A stretch of 6,963 nt of DNA from Pirellulales bacterium (lineage in GTDB: Bacteria; Planctomycetota; Planctomycetia; Pirellulales; JALHPA01): positions 1 through 6,963 of the forward strand of contig JALHPA010000139.1 of NCBI GenBank assembly GCA_022842745.1. Direction: 5' to 3'. The stretch's first letter is position 1, and each line of letters begins with the position of its first letter. Below are positions 6,677 through 6,963 of the stretch, in pieces. The notes beneath the pieces are model-generated. The model saw only the letters and a program-made list of their open reading frames with translations, made no database searches and had not been told where the DNA came from. The translations under genes were made by a program, and so were the position numbers.

Positions 6677-6963
6677 TTAGAGGAGCGGAAGGAGAGGGGG
6701 CTTGGGGCTGCGGATGTTGCCGGTGGTTGGTCCGAGGACCGCTTCGGTGTATTCCCAGACCTGTTCGGCGGTTTCAAAGTACTGGTCGTAGACCCAATCG
6801 TCTTCGTATTCGCATTTTTCAGTGGTGTAGTCGCGGCAGATTTGGGGGCGGGTGAGGTAGATACCGCAGCGGTTGTCGGGCTGGAGGTGTTTGCACTCGG
6901 TATGGACGAGGAGGTACCAGGATCCCTCCTCGGTGAAGACGGTGGCTTTGTCGTGGAGGAGGA
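6677..6963 (-). CDS. YkgJ-family cysteine-cluster protein, 5' partial
   Basis: On the minus strand the frame is open from the window edge (first complete codon at 6961-6959) to TAA at 6679-6677, giving the last 94 residues. Visible cysteines form C-x8-C-x9-C-x7-C (residues 23, 32, 42, 50), with the family pattern C-x-x-L...N-R-C-G-I-Y...R-P...C-R-x-Y...C-E. This matches the C-terminal half of the YkgJ/FliB-like domain, thought to bind zinc or an iron-sulfur centre; its biochemical role is not established. The N-terminal part, expected to hold a C-x-x-C-C motif, lies outside the window. The stop is 19 bases before the hisS TTG on the same strand, so the two probably share a transcript. After the domain comes a short amphipathic stretch and a Pro/Leu-rich tail. 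Codons here use the C-rich coding strand, like hisS. Confidence 0.82.
   Translation of the reverse strand, partial: LLHDKATVFTEEGSWYLLVHTECKHLQPDNRCGIYLTRPQICRDYTTEKCEYEDDWVYDQYFETAEQVWEYTEAVLGPTTGNIRSPKPPLLPLL

Noticed and set aside
6217..6855. Open frame of 212 codons on the + strand across hisS and the ykgJ-like gene
   Set aside because: It is Gly/Glu/Val-rich, antisense to two well-supported genes and has no domain.

Overview
The window reads like chromosomal DNA of a Planctomycetota bacterium, probably of the Pirellulales type. It is GC-rich. Its gene set fits that phylum: a quinoprotein-like beta-propeller opening with a W-x-Q-W-R-G-P motif, an OprB-type porin, an ABC exporter with a large extracytoplasmic coiled-coil insert, and a ykgJ-like/hisS pair. 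The assignment is an inference from protein style and gene neighbourhood; there is no rRNA to confirm it.

Layout. Positions 2-1189 (+) hold the 3' part of a PQQ-binding-like beta-propeller gene whose 5' end lies outside the window. A 257-bp G-rich gap follows. An OprB-like porin lies at 1447-2997 (+), with a signal peptide and an unusual cysteine-rich segment. A 308-bp gap (2998-3305) holds a GC hairpin, a candidate intrinsic terminator, a pyrimidine-rich patch and a small palindrome. An ABC exporter half-transporter lies at 3306-5321 (+). It converges on, and overlaps by 17 bp, a histidyl-tRNA synthetase gene (5305-6657, -). Upstream of hisS on the same strand is the 3' part of a YkgJ-family cysteine-cluster protein gene (6677 to the window edge, -), probably co-transcribed with hisS.

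How the genes relate. The beta-propeller protein and the porin are envelope proteins. The ABC protein is an inner-membrane exporter of unknown substrate. HisS is housekeeping translation, and the YkgJ-like protein is its likely operon partner. The three + strand genes show no functional link, and I see no defence system, CRISPR array, mobile element, tRNA or rRNA. The points most worth a second look are modest: the cysteine cluster in the porin, the periplasmic coiled coil in the exporter, the eukaryote-like signature motifs of HisS, its start without a Shine-Dalgarno sequence behind a C8 tract, the convergent coding overlap, and a strand bias (G over C) that does not follow gene direction. 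I do not find a clearly new biological system here.
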